A DNA stretch of 64,000 bases from Aptenodytes patagonicus (lineage: Eukaryota > Chordata > Aves > Sphenisciformes > Spheniscidae): contig NC_134955.1 of assembly GCF_965638725.1 (NCBI RefSeq), forward strand, positions 12,304,316 through 12,368,315. The letters run 5' to 3'. Shown here one piece after another: positions 13,035 through 25,742 of this stretch. A program made the translations under genes and the position numbers. Every line of letters starts with the position of its first letter. The stretch's first letter is position 1. The notes under the pieces were generated by a model that worked only from the letters and a program-made list of their open reading frames with translations, was not told the origin of the DNA and made no database searches.

Positions 13035-14490
13035 TTACAAAAAAGTTTACAGCAATTATCTCTTATTAGACTGATACATGTAAAAAGAGAAGGTTTTCAG
13101 AGACCAAGAGAAGTGCTTGTATGCTTGAAGGCTTATCTGTGTTCTTCTAACTTGTCAGTTAGTGTAATAAAATATCTCCTATATAGGAAATTGAGTAATA
13201 ACTGAAGCAGTTACAAGTCCAAAATACCAGCAGGGCCAGTAAAGCTGACTGTATTCTCTATAGGGGGAAAAGTCCAGAATTCTGATTAGGAGTGATATTT
13301 GTCAGACAAGGATTTTAAGATGATGAGACTGAACACTCAAATACCTTGCAGCATAGATATGACAATATCTGCAGGCAGTTGCAGTGGATGAAGAAGCAGA
13401 TGCTCAGATGGTAAGCTATTTATGACAATAGCAACTTATGGTATAATTAAGTGAAATATGTAGAGAAGTAAATAGTAGAACTACGACAAAGAAGTTATGA
13501 AGATTGTTGCTTTTCAAGTACCAAATGGCACATGAAAGATATCAGTTTATATTATAATTATATATTAAAATTATAATCTTCTGTGACCTTCTCTTTACCT
13601 TATATGACCTAGCCACCGTAATATTCAAATAAAAAGTGGTAGCTTATAAAATCATAATTAAGATGCAAGTTTGATTCTCTGACTGTTGTATTGATTGCCC
13701 TCTTCCTTTTGCTGGGTATTCATGAGTGGTTTAGTTCTCCATATTTTGTAAAAACCAACCAAACAAAAAACACTACAAAACAAAAAAAAGGCAGAAAAAT
13801 TTGAAAAAGTATTGCAATAAAGTTAAATTCCAAAATTTTGCCTGTTTTTTTTGTCAAGACAATTTTTAAAGCTTTCACATGAAATTCACTGGTTTAGACT
13901 TAACTAAGTTTCAGTAAACTAAGCATCTGTAAATGGAGCCTATCATGATGGGATAACTAAACACACTTTAATAATTTAATGCTTAGCTATCTTCCCTGCC
14001 ACTGCTGCCTTCCCACTCCTCCCAGCCCCCACATAGTCTTCCTGGTGTTACCACTTAGCAGGATACTAGTAAATGAGCCAAAAAAGCTTTGCCTCTGCAC
14101 ACTTCTGTTGACTGCATTTGGGTTTCAATGATGAAACCCAGAGATGAAATAGAACCACAAGAGTTCAACTGTCTGGTAATAGCACAGTGCTGCAAAGCAT
14201 CAGATGTATAAGGAATCCTACTACAGTAAAGTCACTCTTCCTGAGACAGTCCTTTTCTGAGAAGTTGTTTGTGTGGAGGTTTTTTTGTGTGGTTTTTTTC
14301 GTTTGATTTTTTTTTTTTTAGCCTAAGGTTGAACTGCAAAATCTGTAGTGCATTCAAACCTAAGCTCTTGTAACTGAAAGTAAAACAGCAGTGTATGGAT
14401 TTGTCTGTGTATCAAACTAGTAGAGGAAGGCACAAATTATAATTAAGTAGGATTTTAGAAATCAGGTACTACTAATTCATAGCGAAGACA

Positions 14491-14557
14491 GTTTTTTGTT
14501 TAGTTGTTTTTGTTTGGTTTTTGTTGTTGCGTAGGTATTTTTTGTTGTTCTTGTTTT
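14491..14557. repeat. T/G-rich low-complexity block
   Basis: Built from short TTG, TTTG and TTTTTTG units. Simple, impure low-complexity sequence. Confidence 0.7.
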
Positions 14558-15199
14558 CCCAGGAGGGAATTATAGCTGTGTTTTCTTGTTGTTTAGCAGA
14601 CTAATATTTCTCCTGTTCATATTTATCATGGGATGAATTTTTTATAGCAATACAATCGTGTTACAGCAAGTGTAACAAAAACCCAGAGTGATGACGATGC
14701 TAATTGGTGTTACAGCCAGTTTATTTGTAGCTGATAAAAACACACTTTTACACTTGTGTGTTAGTTGTCCTATCACACACTCATTAACATGACATATATG
14801 TGCCTGTATTTTTCTAAAGGAAACGATTTGATAGATAGTAACCATCTCAAGCAGAAAAGGGAGAAACTTAATCCACTGTTTAACTACTCTTACTTTTTTA
14901 TAAGAGGAGAAAATGAGTCATAACTAAGGCAGGGGAAGAATAAGATAAATAAAAGCTGCTCACAATAGCTAATAATAATGACAAAAAGTACCATGCTGGT
15001 CTTGGGATCTGGCTGTTGAGAATAATACATTTAATAGCAACATTCCTTGGTAAATTTGTGAGAATGAGTATCAAAATACTTAATAGGGAATGCAGGCATT
15101 CCTTCTTGTAGCAAGTATCTTGAAAGGCCTTCTTTTTTTTTTTTTTAGTGAACTGTGAATAAAGCTGTGAACCAGACAATAATTTTCATGTAGTCACTC

Positions 15200-15280
15200 A
15201 CTTGAGGCTCTATCCAGCTCTCACTAAATCAATGGCAAAATTCTTGCTGACTTCACTGAAGTGGATGGGACCTCAGATGT
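15200..15280. repeat. Possible ancient amniote repeat with TGACTTCA(N)TGG motif
   Basis: The segment contains 'gctgacttcactgaagtggatggga', cited in part, with a self-complementary core (ACTTCACTGAAGT). I recall similar 'tgacttcaatggga' sequences as widely dispersed in reptile and bird genomes and probably remnants of an old repeat. Boundaries are guesses; a related core occurs near 39.3 and 43.8 kb in this window. Confidence 0.35.
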
Positions 15281-18200
15281 ATGCATTTTCTCTGTAATGG
15301 GGGATAATGCTTGCTTTCTTTTTCCCTGTAAAGACTGAGTAGTCTTACCTACATATGAAAATGTAAATTGTGAAATTTCTATGTTCTAAGCACCATTATT
15401 TTTTCCCTCCTCTTCTGCTTCAGCTGCAAAAGGCCTACATCCAGTCAGTATATTCATATGTGTGTCTCTATATTCCTGGCGTGAATTTGCATTGATTTCA
15501 TTTAAATGTAGGGTTACCACCATAATGTGTAAGCACATATTATAAAATTTCAAGTTCCCTCCACATAAGTTTCTTTTTACCTTAATTTTGTAGAATGTGT
15601 AAGTTAGCGTTTAGTAGTGAAAACTGGTCATTTACTTTCAAAGGGCAGTATCAAAAGGGAAAATTTTATCAAGGTATACTTGCCCTTTCCGGTCTTTACT
15701 GGTTTGGCATATAAGATAATCATAATGATGCTTTTGATTATAGCTGCCCTAACAATAGCCCTTACATAAATGATAAATTATGTGGTCTGAATTTTAACGG
15801 AAATGGCTTTTTGTCCTCATCAGCTTTGCTTCTATTTAAGGTAAAGGGAAGCTATGCAAGCTTGTTCTTTAGTCATTTTCAGGAAAAAAAATATTTAGAA
15901 CTTTTTTGTTATTGCTTTTTTTTAAAACAAATCCAAAGAACTTCAATAAATAATGGAGGGAGAAGGAGAAACAGGCGGAGTGCTAACTTTTGATCATACT
16001 TACCCATCTATCTTCTGCAACAGAGTTCCATATTTAATTAACAGTAGGGCACAAAGATCCTAGCATTGTTGTTCCTGACATTGTAAAAATAATACTGTCC
16101 CTGTCCTGAAAAGCTTGCAGTCTAAACATGCTCCCTCTTGATATATTTAGTCAGTAAGAATAAGTTGAGAGAAATTTACTTAAATAATTTTACTAAGCAG
16201 ATAGCTTTGCCAAGTAAAGCTATTTTAAATATTTAAAAGTATGAAGATGCATTATCAAAGGGACATAGATGGCACTTACTTGCTTCAGTCTCCAGCAGGC
16301 TCTTTATGCATGACTCGGTGGAGATTGCACAAATACCTAGAGTTTATAGAAGTAAGGACTTCAATATTGTTGGGATAAGTCTAATCAACTACAATGTAAC
16401 AAATAAGCCACTGGAAAAATGCTGTAAGCTAGCAAAGGTGTCATTCTAGATGTAAAACAAGCATCTGTGCTCAGAGGGCTCAGTTTTATATTTTAAGGAG
16501 AGAAGATATTTTAGTAAAATATTTTTAATGAAAGTAAATATTGATAAATAATATTGTTCTATTTATACAGCAGCAAAGACCTCAAAATACAGCCTCTGCT
16601 CTTAGAAAAAATCAAATGAAACAAAGGATTTGTCAGAACAATGTAGAAGAAAAGCAGAAAATCCAACCATTACTGAGACTGAGATAAGTAAGAATAATTT
16701 ATTTCTGCCATCTTCCCAGGCCATGTGAACTTTAGTTTTCAAACTAAAACCAAAATCCAAGATCAAGTGTCATCTCTATTTCATATCAGGTAAAAACATT
16801 TAGGAGAGGTATTTAAAGCAGTAGAAGGGAAATTGTAGTCTAGGGTGCAAGTGCTTCAAGCAGCTCAGTTGCGGCTTTCTGACAGTGAAAAACCTAGAGG
16901 TTTCCACAATGCCTGATAAAGGTCAAAAGCCTTTGCAAAACAGTGAGGAAGGAGAGCAGGTGTTCAGCAGGTAGAATGTAGAAATAAGTTTTCCACACAA
17001 GCATTACCAGATAAACGTATAAATTTGTAGGACTTTAGCTATAGTAAATTAAAATTATACATCCAGTGGAATGGAAAATAGATGTTCAATTGATCTCACT
17101 GAAGCCATAATATCTTAAGGAAGCAAACAACTTCATGAATAAATTATAGAAATGATTAATGTGCTGTAATGTTTCAGGTAGAATACTCATCTAACTTAAA
17201 TTGAAATCTCTATAAAGACTCTTATATAAAACTTTGCAAATAGAGGAAAAGATTCTTTGGGTGGGAATACTTTTTTCCTGTCTTAGCATGAATAAAATAT
17301 TTCTGCTTCTTAACTATATAATGACATGTGAGGCTTAAATTATTATGAAACCTGCTTTTTTCAGGTGACAAATGCTATATTGGAGATGGTTCCTTCAACT
17401 GTAAGCATGCAAAAGGGTTGTCACAGATACTGCATGCTATTAGCAATAATTGTATCCCTCAAAACCTTCAAACAAAACCTATTTTTAAAGAATTCAAAGA
17501 CTAAAATTAGGCCCTCAGTTAGGAAGTGATATTTAGAAGGCTTTTGTGCTTAAAGCCTCTTAAGCAGATGTTAACTAGTGCAGTTGTAAACTTGTGTTTG
17601 TGTATGTGTTGTATAGTTTATATCAGTGCCCTGAATTTTTTAAGCAATTACAATCAAAAGACATTCTTCTGGCATCATACTATCACCCATTGTCAAACAT
17701 ACGTTTATTCTCAGTGGTTTTGGATTAGTTAGTATTATCCCTATTTAAAAGAAAGGAGTGTTTAACTTTATATAAGTCTTCAAAAATCTCTGTTAATGTC
17801 TCTTATGGCACTTGCTGGGCCTGTACCCATGCTGCTCTCAATCTTTCCCAGCCCCGTCTGGCCTTGGGAACCTTCCTAAGCAATTGAATTTTTAAGTTTT
17901 GTAGGAAATAAATGGAATAATCGCATGTGACTTTATGGTTTTGGTTTTGCTTAGTTTTTCTTGCATTATGCCAAAAGAGAAGCTCTATTAATCACATCTT
18001 CGTCTTCCAAATCATCTCAGCCAGATGTTGTGGGTTTTTTTTAATTCCCCTCAGCTTTCAGCTGAAGAGGTTTTACGCAGCTGACCTTCACAACTTTTAA
18101 AAGAAAATCTTTACTTGTGGATCTGGCACAAAAACTAAGTATTTAAATGACTGCTTGTATTACTTTTGAATCATTGTCCTCCGAAACATGAATAAACCTG

Positions 18201-20985
18201 GAAAGTAAAATCAATAGAATGCAATAGCGCTTAATATCAGAGATTAAAAAAAAAAGAGAAAAAACACAAAACAACTGATAGGCAGGTCTCATAATTCTAT
18301 TCTCAGTAGGTGTATTTTTTCAGAAATTATGCTTGCAGTTGTTAAATTTAACTTTCTTCATCAAGTCTTTCAGTTTCACTTGAGTTAAAGGCAGTCTGTA
18401 ATACAAAGTCAAATATCACCAGCTCTTGGTTTCATGCTGTAAACAAAAGGCATGTTTATTCGCACTTGCGTATTTCAGGTAGAATTTTCAAAGCACTTAC
18501 TAATGTAAAACTGTGCTCATTTTGAAAGAACAGGTCTAGCATTAACTGATTATGCTGGTGGAGGCATAAATGTGGTGCAAAGTAAATTTCATGTGACTTT
18601 CTTCTTATTTTTCTGAATATCTTTTAGGTAAAATCAGTTTGTAACAATTGTAAATGAGTTTTATAATCTCTCTCTGCCTTGCCAAAGCAATTTTAGCAAT
18701 ACAGTGCAGTTTTAATTTGTGAAGCAAAGTAATACAGTGCAATTTAGCAAACACTTTAGACTTCTGAGATAATATTTTCATCTTATGCTCAGGAATTCAC
18801 TTTCTCCCTATCTTACAATGAAGCTTCCATGTGTATGGTGTCATTCATAGTAAATATACCCAATCCACTCACTGGCTTTGTATCTGTGGGAAAAAACAAT
18901 GTATTAGCATGTAAAATGGTTTGACTGTTGGAAGCGTACTGTATAAGAAACAGGCAACCCATATTGGTTCAGATTTGCTTCAGTAAGTACTCCTTTTGTC
19001 TATAGCAAAGTTTTAGCCCCCTGGGGATAGATTGCTAAGTGTCAAAACAATTTTTCACATTTTCTGAGAGAAGTCACGGTTCTGAGTTTAACAGTGAGCT
19101 CTAGATTTTGAAATGGAAAACAGTTATTTAATTAAAAGTTGAAAACCATGTTGTCTGGAAAGTGCAAAGAAGTTATTTATTCTGAGCAAAATAGTCAGAA
19201 AGCTGAGGAAAGAGAAATATAGATAGGTGAAATCATGAAGAACTATGTAAACCAAAAAATGGAATACTGTTTGGGATGGCAAGCAATATTAGAGAAACAA
19301 TTGAAGGCCAGAGTTTCTGTTTCATGTTTTTTTGAGCTAAACATATGAGTGACATGCTCTTGTTGAGGAGAAAGGTATGTCTTTGAAGACATCTGAAGTA
19401 GAGTTAATTAGTTCAGTGACATTGTAGCTGGCCCATTCCTTTAGGGGTTTTTTTATGTACTGCTTATTTGGAGATAATGTATTTATTGAAGGAATATATG
19501 ATGTGGTATGGATAATGTAAGCCAAAAAGCCAGGTCAATGAGATGGGATATTCGGTATTGTAGAATTTACGCTCTTTGTTTCTGGCTTGCGACCCACCAG
19601 GCTACACATGAAGTCCAAAAAGTCATCTTCTATGGTCAGAAAGGTTTGAAGACTGAAAAGCATGTGGTGGCAGCTTTCAATGCTCTGTCATATGTCAGCT
19701 GCTAGAAGTAATGAAGTATGTGCTCACCTGCAGCTAAACAGATATTGAAACAAATTTCTACCATGTGAGGTAAAAATGCTTAGGTTAAACCTCAGTAAGG
19801 TATAGCTGATATTTAATCATTCATTAACCTATAATAAGACTCATGCATAATCATTTCTTCTGTGAACTGAGGCTTTAGGAAAAGTTTAAAATGTTGTAAG
19901 AATCAATAAAACTTTTTATTAAACATTTATCTGAATAATATTCTCATGTAAGAATATGGCAGGCTAAATTTTGAACCAATTCTCAGATTACTTTGTCATT
20001 CATCTGATGTAATGGGTGAATGGGTGTTTGATTTCCTTTTTTAGTTGCTTGCTACTTCAAAGCATTTTATTGCTCTGTTCTAAAAATCACATTCATTTCT
20101 CTGTTGCTGCCTTTTATAGTCTCAAAAGAATGTCAGACTTGCTGTGAGAAATTTAAGTACTACAAGGAGGTGATGAAGCGGTGGCTGCTCTCCTAAAGGC
20201 TCAGCTCGATGTTCAGTCTTCTCTCAGGCTTGCTTTTGGAAGTGCTCACTACGGAACAACATGTGGAACAACAGGCAAATGTTCTTCTTTCAAGTGTATG
20301 CAGAGGCAATAGCTGGTTGCTCGTGGTTGCAGCTGTGTAGCTGTTATCAAAGTGAGGGTTTAGTAGAGTGTTGTGGCAGTGAAAGACTCTGTTTTACCCC
20401 TGGGGCAGTACTGCTAGTAGTTTATAAATGTTTGTTTCTCCTTCTGAGAGCCTCTTTTTTTCACGAAGTAGAGAGAAAATAGTATTTGCATTTTGAATTT
20501 ACTATTCAAGTCAAATCTATTGAATACATACTCAGCTCTAATAATAACAGAAATTGGCCTTCTTAGCAGCGTGGATACTACCTGCAGTCTCTTGGCACCA
20601 CTTTTGTGGTGCTTCCCTTTTATCCATTGTCCTCTTCTGAATAACAATATACTTACTCTGTATTACATCACTTGTTAAGAACCTTGATAAAAGTTAGCTT
20701 TCAGCAAGTTTAAAATGTGATCGTTGATCATTGTGACTTTGATCACTGAGTCTAACAGCTGACACAGTTTTCACTGGCCTTTTCCTGGTCTTTGAAATGC
20801 TAAAGAAAAGTAATGTTTCTCAGACTGGAAGTTTATGCTCCCCTCCTGTTGAAAGTTCAACAGCAGTTGAAAAATTCATTAAGTAATGCTCGTTCTTTTT
20901 GTGTGCTGCAGGGGCTGCTGTGTAGATTCAGTTAAATGTAGTTACAGAATTGCAATACTTAGTGCATAATCCACGTAACCTTGTC

Positions 20986-21016
20986 TAATACACTCATATT
21001 TAATATGAGTTTATTA
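20986..21016. repeat. 31-bp near-perfect inverted repeat
   Basis: Two 15-base arms (20986-21000 and 21002-21016) around a single central T are reverse complements with one mismatched pair. The central part is CTCATATT-T-AATATGAG. The arms are AT-rich but contain C and G in register, so it is more than simple AT alternation. No function is known. Confidence 0.8.
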
Positions 21017-23605
21017 ACTTCAATTTTTTAACATTAATTTTAATGGATGCTCTATTATATATATTAGTAGTCTCTAAGAAGATAGATTTAAGGCCCATCT
21101 TCTCCACTGGACTTTGCAAATGTGCTGCCACTTTTTTTTTCTTTCATTTCTTTGATCTATGTGTGTGATGTGTGGCTGCAGCCCATTTGTTGTTAGATCA
21201 GTGCAGTTCGTTTTCCATGTGAAGAATTGCTTGTACACTGCAGAACAACTGACAGTAACTTTCAAAACACCAGAGTTTCTGTGAAGAAATGAGACCAATA
21301 GATCAAATTTAAAAAAAAAAAATTGAAAAGAATAAAATCTTAAGGTACTTTAACAGCTAAAAAAAGTAGCCTTGTGAAAGTATAAAAGGAATCCTTTAAC
21401 TCCCATCTATTCCTTCTTGCTAGGCCATTGTAGTCTCTTCAGATGAGAGATCCCCAGCTATTTCAAGGAATCTTTGTAGTTACAGAGATGAAATGGGGGA
21501 AGTGTGAGCTATTTGTTCTGAATCTACAGGAAAAGCTGCTCTATTTCATGATTACTAATGAAAATATTCTTGCCCTTTTCAAACATTAGAAGGGCATCCT
21601 CTGTGAAGAAGCTGACAGCAATGTATTTTGTTCCTGTTGGCATGTTGTGTTTTGTCCACTTGGGTGGCAGGGGATGTTGTGTATGTGTGTTTTCCTCTTT
21701 TGCTATAAGTTTGAAAAATGCTATCAGGTTTTCCCAATCTCGTATCTTAATTTTTCAGCACAGTACCTGGGTGGTAGAATGTGAGCTGGTTAGTGATTGA
21801 GGATGTAATCAAATGGGGAAAAATATTTTTGCTTTATTGGCAAGGTAAACTGCAAGGTAAATTTTGAGAAGAAAAAGAATTATGGTGCAGACAGATGTGG
21901 ACAGACTGTTCCAAAGCTGTGTTTTGTCTGTGATTCCATAAGAAAAACTGGCACTGTGCATCTGCATCTATTTGCAGGGCTATGGTTTGTACATAATTCA
22001 AAACCAATTTATTCATACTTATGACCTGTTGTTTTAGGCTAGTCGCTTAACCAGGCAAAATATAATCAAGGGAATTCATTCTGCTTCACATTGTGCATTT
22101 AAACCTATTTTAATGTGATAGTTAGGGCTGTGAAGGTAAGCTTGAAAAAGGGAATGATGAGTCAGCCTTCTTGAAAGAGGGTTAGTTTCTTTTTTCCTCC
22201 CCTTACTTCCACATGAGATTCACTAGGGTGTTTGACTTTGCTAAAATGGGTCATTGTGGAAGTATCAGCAACTTTAGATATAAAAAGTGAGAACAGAAAT
22301 TTCCTCTCCATTAATGAAGTTCCTACTTCTTAGGAAGAGTGAGGTAGTTGTAACAGGTTAGATTATGGGGGTTGGGGGATGAGTATGTGTGATACGGTGC
22401 AAGGAAACATAACCTACATAAATGCTTTATCAGCTCTGTTGTGCCTGCCTGCTTATGAAGGTGCTGTCACCATAAAGCCTGTCTATTAGCGTCTGTTCTA
22501 GTGTTTCTTTCAGGACAGTGAGGTCATAGCATGGTATCTAATGTTGAGAACTGAATCCTATAGATAATGCGTTTGAATGTAGATATCTAGATAAAATACA
22601 TCCCCATAGTTAAATTTATGCGTCCAAAACCAAAAATGCAAGATCAATTTTTTACTTTGTACAACACTGTCAGTTTGAGGTCTGTTTTGATCAAGAGTGG
22701 TATGAACTTGATCAACAGTCATTCATTTGTATTTTGCTGCAGAGTTGCTTCTCATCTCACTTTCCTTTTCAGAGAAACAGTGTGGCTGCTGAAGTCTCCA
22801 GATGTCAAGACAGAGGCCATAGCAGTTGCTCACATGACCACTGAAAGAAAGTGAATCCAAAAGCTCTTTATTATTGAGCTCATGTTCCATAGTTTGATTT
22901 AGTAGAAGTTTGGCTTCCAAAGTGGGATTCAGCTGTGCAGTTGCAGAGGTGTGGAAACCAAGACTAACAGTTTTAGGCATCTAGTAAAATGTTGGAGTGA
23001 GTGGACATGATACACAATGTTAATGCATCAAGTAGTTTATTGGTGCAGTGAATGTAATCCTTTTAGCCTTCATACATAAAATATAAAGCTTGACAGGATT
23101 ATTAGTAAAGTATTAATGAAATCCACCAAACTATGCATATGTCTAAAAAGTATAACATGTACCAAACAGTAAAGTTCATTTTTGAAGTTCTCAGAAAGAT
23201 AGTGCTGTGAAAGAGACAGTTAAATGGACAATCACAAACAAAATTAAAGGCCCCATTTGCTCAGGGTCAGATAACATCTTACTTAACTGTATGTAGCAGA
23301 TTTTTGACCATCACTTCCCAAATAAATAAATCTGGCCTATCAAATGGGATGATAAAAAGAGATGGATGCTAGATCTAGTCATTTTAATTACCTGGATTTG
23401 TTCCATTAAAATGTGGTTGCCAGGATATTGTTGCCTGAGTTATATAGAAGACAAATGTAGATGCTATATTCTTGCTTGTACAGAGTATAAGGATAACAAC
23501 ATTTTTGCAAAGTTTTCCTATTTGAGTGTTTCTCATGCAGTTCAAAAGTACTGTTTAATAGTCATCTGTATACTTGAAGTGTTACGTTATCTCTGCTTCT
23601 TAAAG

Positions 23606-23673
23606 TGAACAGAGGAGTTATTCTGTATGTGAAGAATCCATCGTAGATGAAAGAAACGAGAGACCTCAGCAAG
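23606..23673 (+). CDS. Candidate internal exon, 68 bp, unidentified
   Basis: An acceptor with a pyrimidine stretch (ATCTCTGCTTCTTAAAG) precedes the segment, and a strong donor (CAAG|GTAAGA) follows it. Only one of three frames is open. It starts with one leftover base and ends with one, giving 22 residues beginning EQRSYSVCEES and ending ERPQQ, charged and protein-like. A 22-codon open frame is common by chance, so the evidence is mainly the splice-site pair. No family is recognised. Neither end has a partner exon in matching phase that I can show. It may equally be a non-coding exon or a coincidence. Confidence 0.25.
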
Positions 23674-25656
23674 GTAAGAGATTAAATTCGAGACAGACGT
23701 TTTCATTTCATTTCTGGTTTTATACTTGTATAAATCAACATGTTCAGATCATTAACTGAGCATACAGCTTCACCCAATCTCAGAGTTTTATAGACTAATA
23801 CAGGATTATACAAGGGCTAAACTGAAGTAGGATAATTCAGGCTGCTGCTTCAGATGACTTGCCTTGCAAGAATTTATAAAACTGTGGCCCCTGTGCACTG
23901 TAGGCTGGAGTGTGACATACTAGTACTAAGGCAGCACAAAGGAGCTAGTTTAAGTACTAGCCCGGCAATGGCAGCACAAAGCTAATTAAGTTATCGCAAT
24001 GCCCGGACTGTCTTCAATATCTCATTTAAAGTTGGCTTAGCTATATTTGGCCTAGAGTGTTAGGACTGTACACGTTCAGAAGAGGACTTCTTTCTTTTAA
24101 AGTCAGTTAATGACATTGAGTTCGCGGGGAAAAGAATAAAGTTACTCCTGCAGGACAAACATGCAGTTATCCTGTTGCAGATAGGACAGCACGTGTTCAA
24201 AAGCTAGTAGGCATTAAAAAGAATGTTTTTAATTTATTTCTTCCTTCCCTTTCTTAAATTTGCATATTTGCAATATATAGGTTATTTGAATGTAAAGCAT
24301 GTGTGGTTCTCTTTAATCTCTGAATGATTAAAAAAAGAGCATAAAATGTATTTTCAGGATAGAAAATGTTGAACTGTCTTTCAGCAGTTTGGTTTAGGGG
24401 CTACGTATTTGGATCTGACTTCACTGATTTTTAGATTTTTCCTCTTCTGGTTAATAATTAATTCTCATGTTGCTGAAGGGGTTTTGGTTTCTTTTTTCTT
24501 TAAATGTTTCATCAGTAAAACCTAATCCTGTTTTTCAAATATGTTAATTTGTGGTCAGGATTTTTAATAGCTTTAGGTCCTTTCCTGGGAGCGATGCCTG
24601 CTTAACATCTTTGCAATACTGCATCTTATTCTCCCATGCATACACAAACAACCCTTCTTTCCCCACTCCTTGTTCCTGTTCCTTGCAAGAGTTAAATTCG
24701 TCTAACAGTCAGAAGAATTGTCCTGAAGTTCCTGTGATTTAGCTAACAAATAACATCTTATTAGCATAAGGCTTTTCCTCTGGTCATGTTAAACGTTTTT
24801 TTAAAATAATATTCTTTTAACAAAATTATGAAATTAAAGAGCTCATTTTATAGCTAAGGTGCTTGACACATGCTTGTATGTATACATTTGTATTTTAGCA
24901 GCACCAAAAATTCTGTATCTTAAAAGCAGTATTTAGAAAACAGGGGTTTTGTTTTGGGGGCTTTCTGTGGATGTTTCTCTATATTGGTGAAGGATTTGCA
25001 GCTTCCTATTGAAAGCCTGGGATTGCAAAGTGATGTCAGGGGATTGTATAGTTTGCTGCATCTTTAGCACACCAAAAAGTACTGGTCCAAGTCTGAAGTT
25101 GCATGAAGAACAAAAAGGAATTTTGCAATCTGGAATAGAGATAGTGTCAAGAAGCAAGGTGGTAGGTTTTAAGACACGTTAAGGCAAATTAAATTTTTCA
25201 CCCAGGCTACCAACTGCTGTGTTGAACTTGGTTAATCCACCTTTGAAAGAGAACAGGGTGGCAGACAACAGCAAAATGAAGCCTTCTAAGTTAATGCCAG
25301 TGATCAGAAAATGTGTTTAATTATTAGAAAGCATCAGGAAAAAGTAATTTGTAATAAGCATCCACAATTTATCTTAGTTTTACAGCATGTCACAAGGATT
25401 TACCTTTGATCTATGGGAGTCCTGTCCCATCCAGTGTATGGGTCAGCACAAAGACCCACAACTCTGCTGGCAGAAATTTTTTTGTGAAAAGTGTTGTGGG
25501 AACTAAGGCCTGGGGAAGAAGATAGAGGTGAAATTTTTACTAGGCAAATAAGAAGGTTACTAAATATAGCAGAGAAAATTAAATTTATTAATTTAAAAAG
25601 CAATTAAAGGAAGAGAGGGAAAAGGAGGGGAATTAGCTTCAAAATCATGCAACTTC

Positions 25657-25742
25657 AAAAAAAACAAACCAAACCAAAAAACAGAAAAACACAAAACCCC
25701 ACCCCAAAACCAAACCAACCAACCAAAAAAAAGAAAAAAACC
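25657..25742. repeat. A/C-rich low-complexity tract
   Basis: Almost entirely A and C, with AACC, AAAC and poly-A units; G appears only twice. The other strand is G/T-rich. Low-complexity DNA, not a defined satellite. Confidence 0.8.

Larger units (their letters stand above)
13039..23605. other. Gene-free stretch
   Basis: No exon is well supported. A 38-codon open segment (16571-16687) follows a good acceptor but reaches TAA exactly at its only donor. The stretch holds a T/G-rich block (14491-14557), a degraded ancient repeat (15200-15280), a T-run near 15133-15146 and a 31-bp inverted repeat (20986-21016). Confidence 0.55.

Noticed and set aside
16571..16687. Acceptor plus 38-codon open segment rich in Gln and Lys
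   Set aside because: The only donor (AA|GTAAGA) comes right after an in-frame TAA, so it cannot be an internal coding exon.
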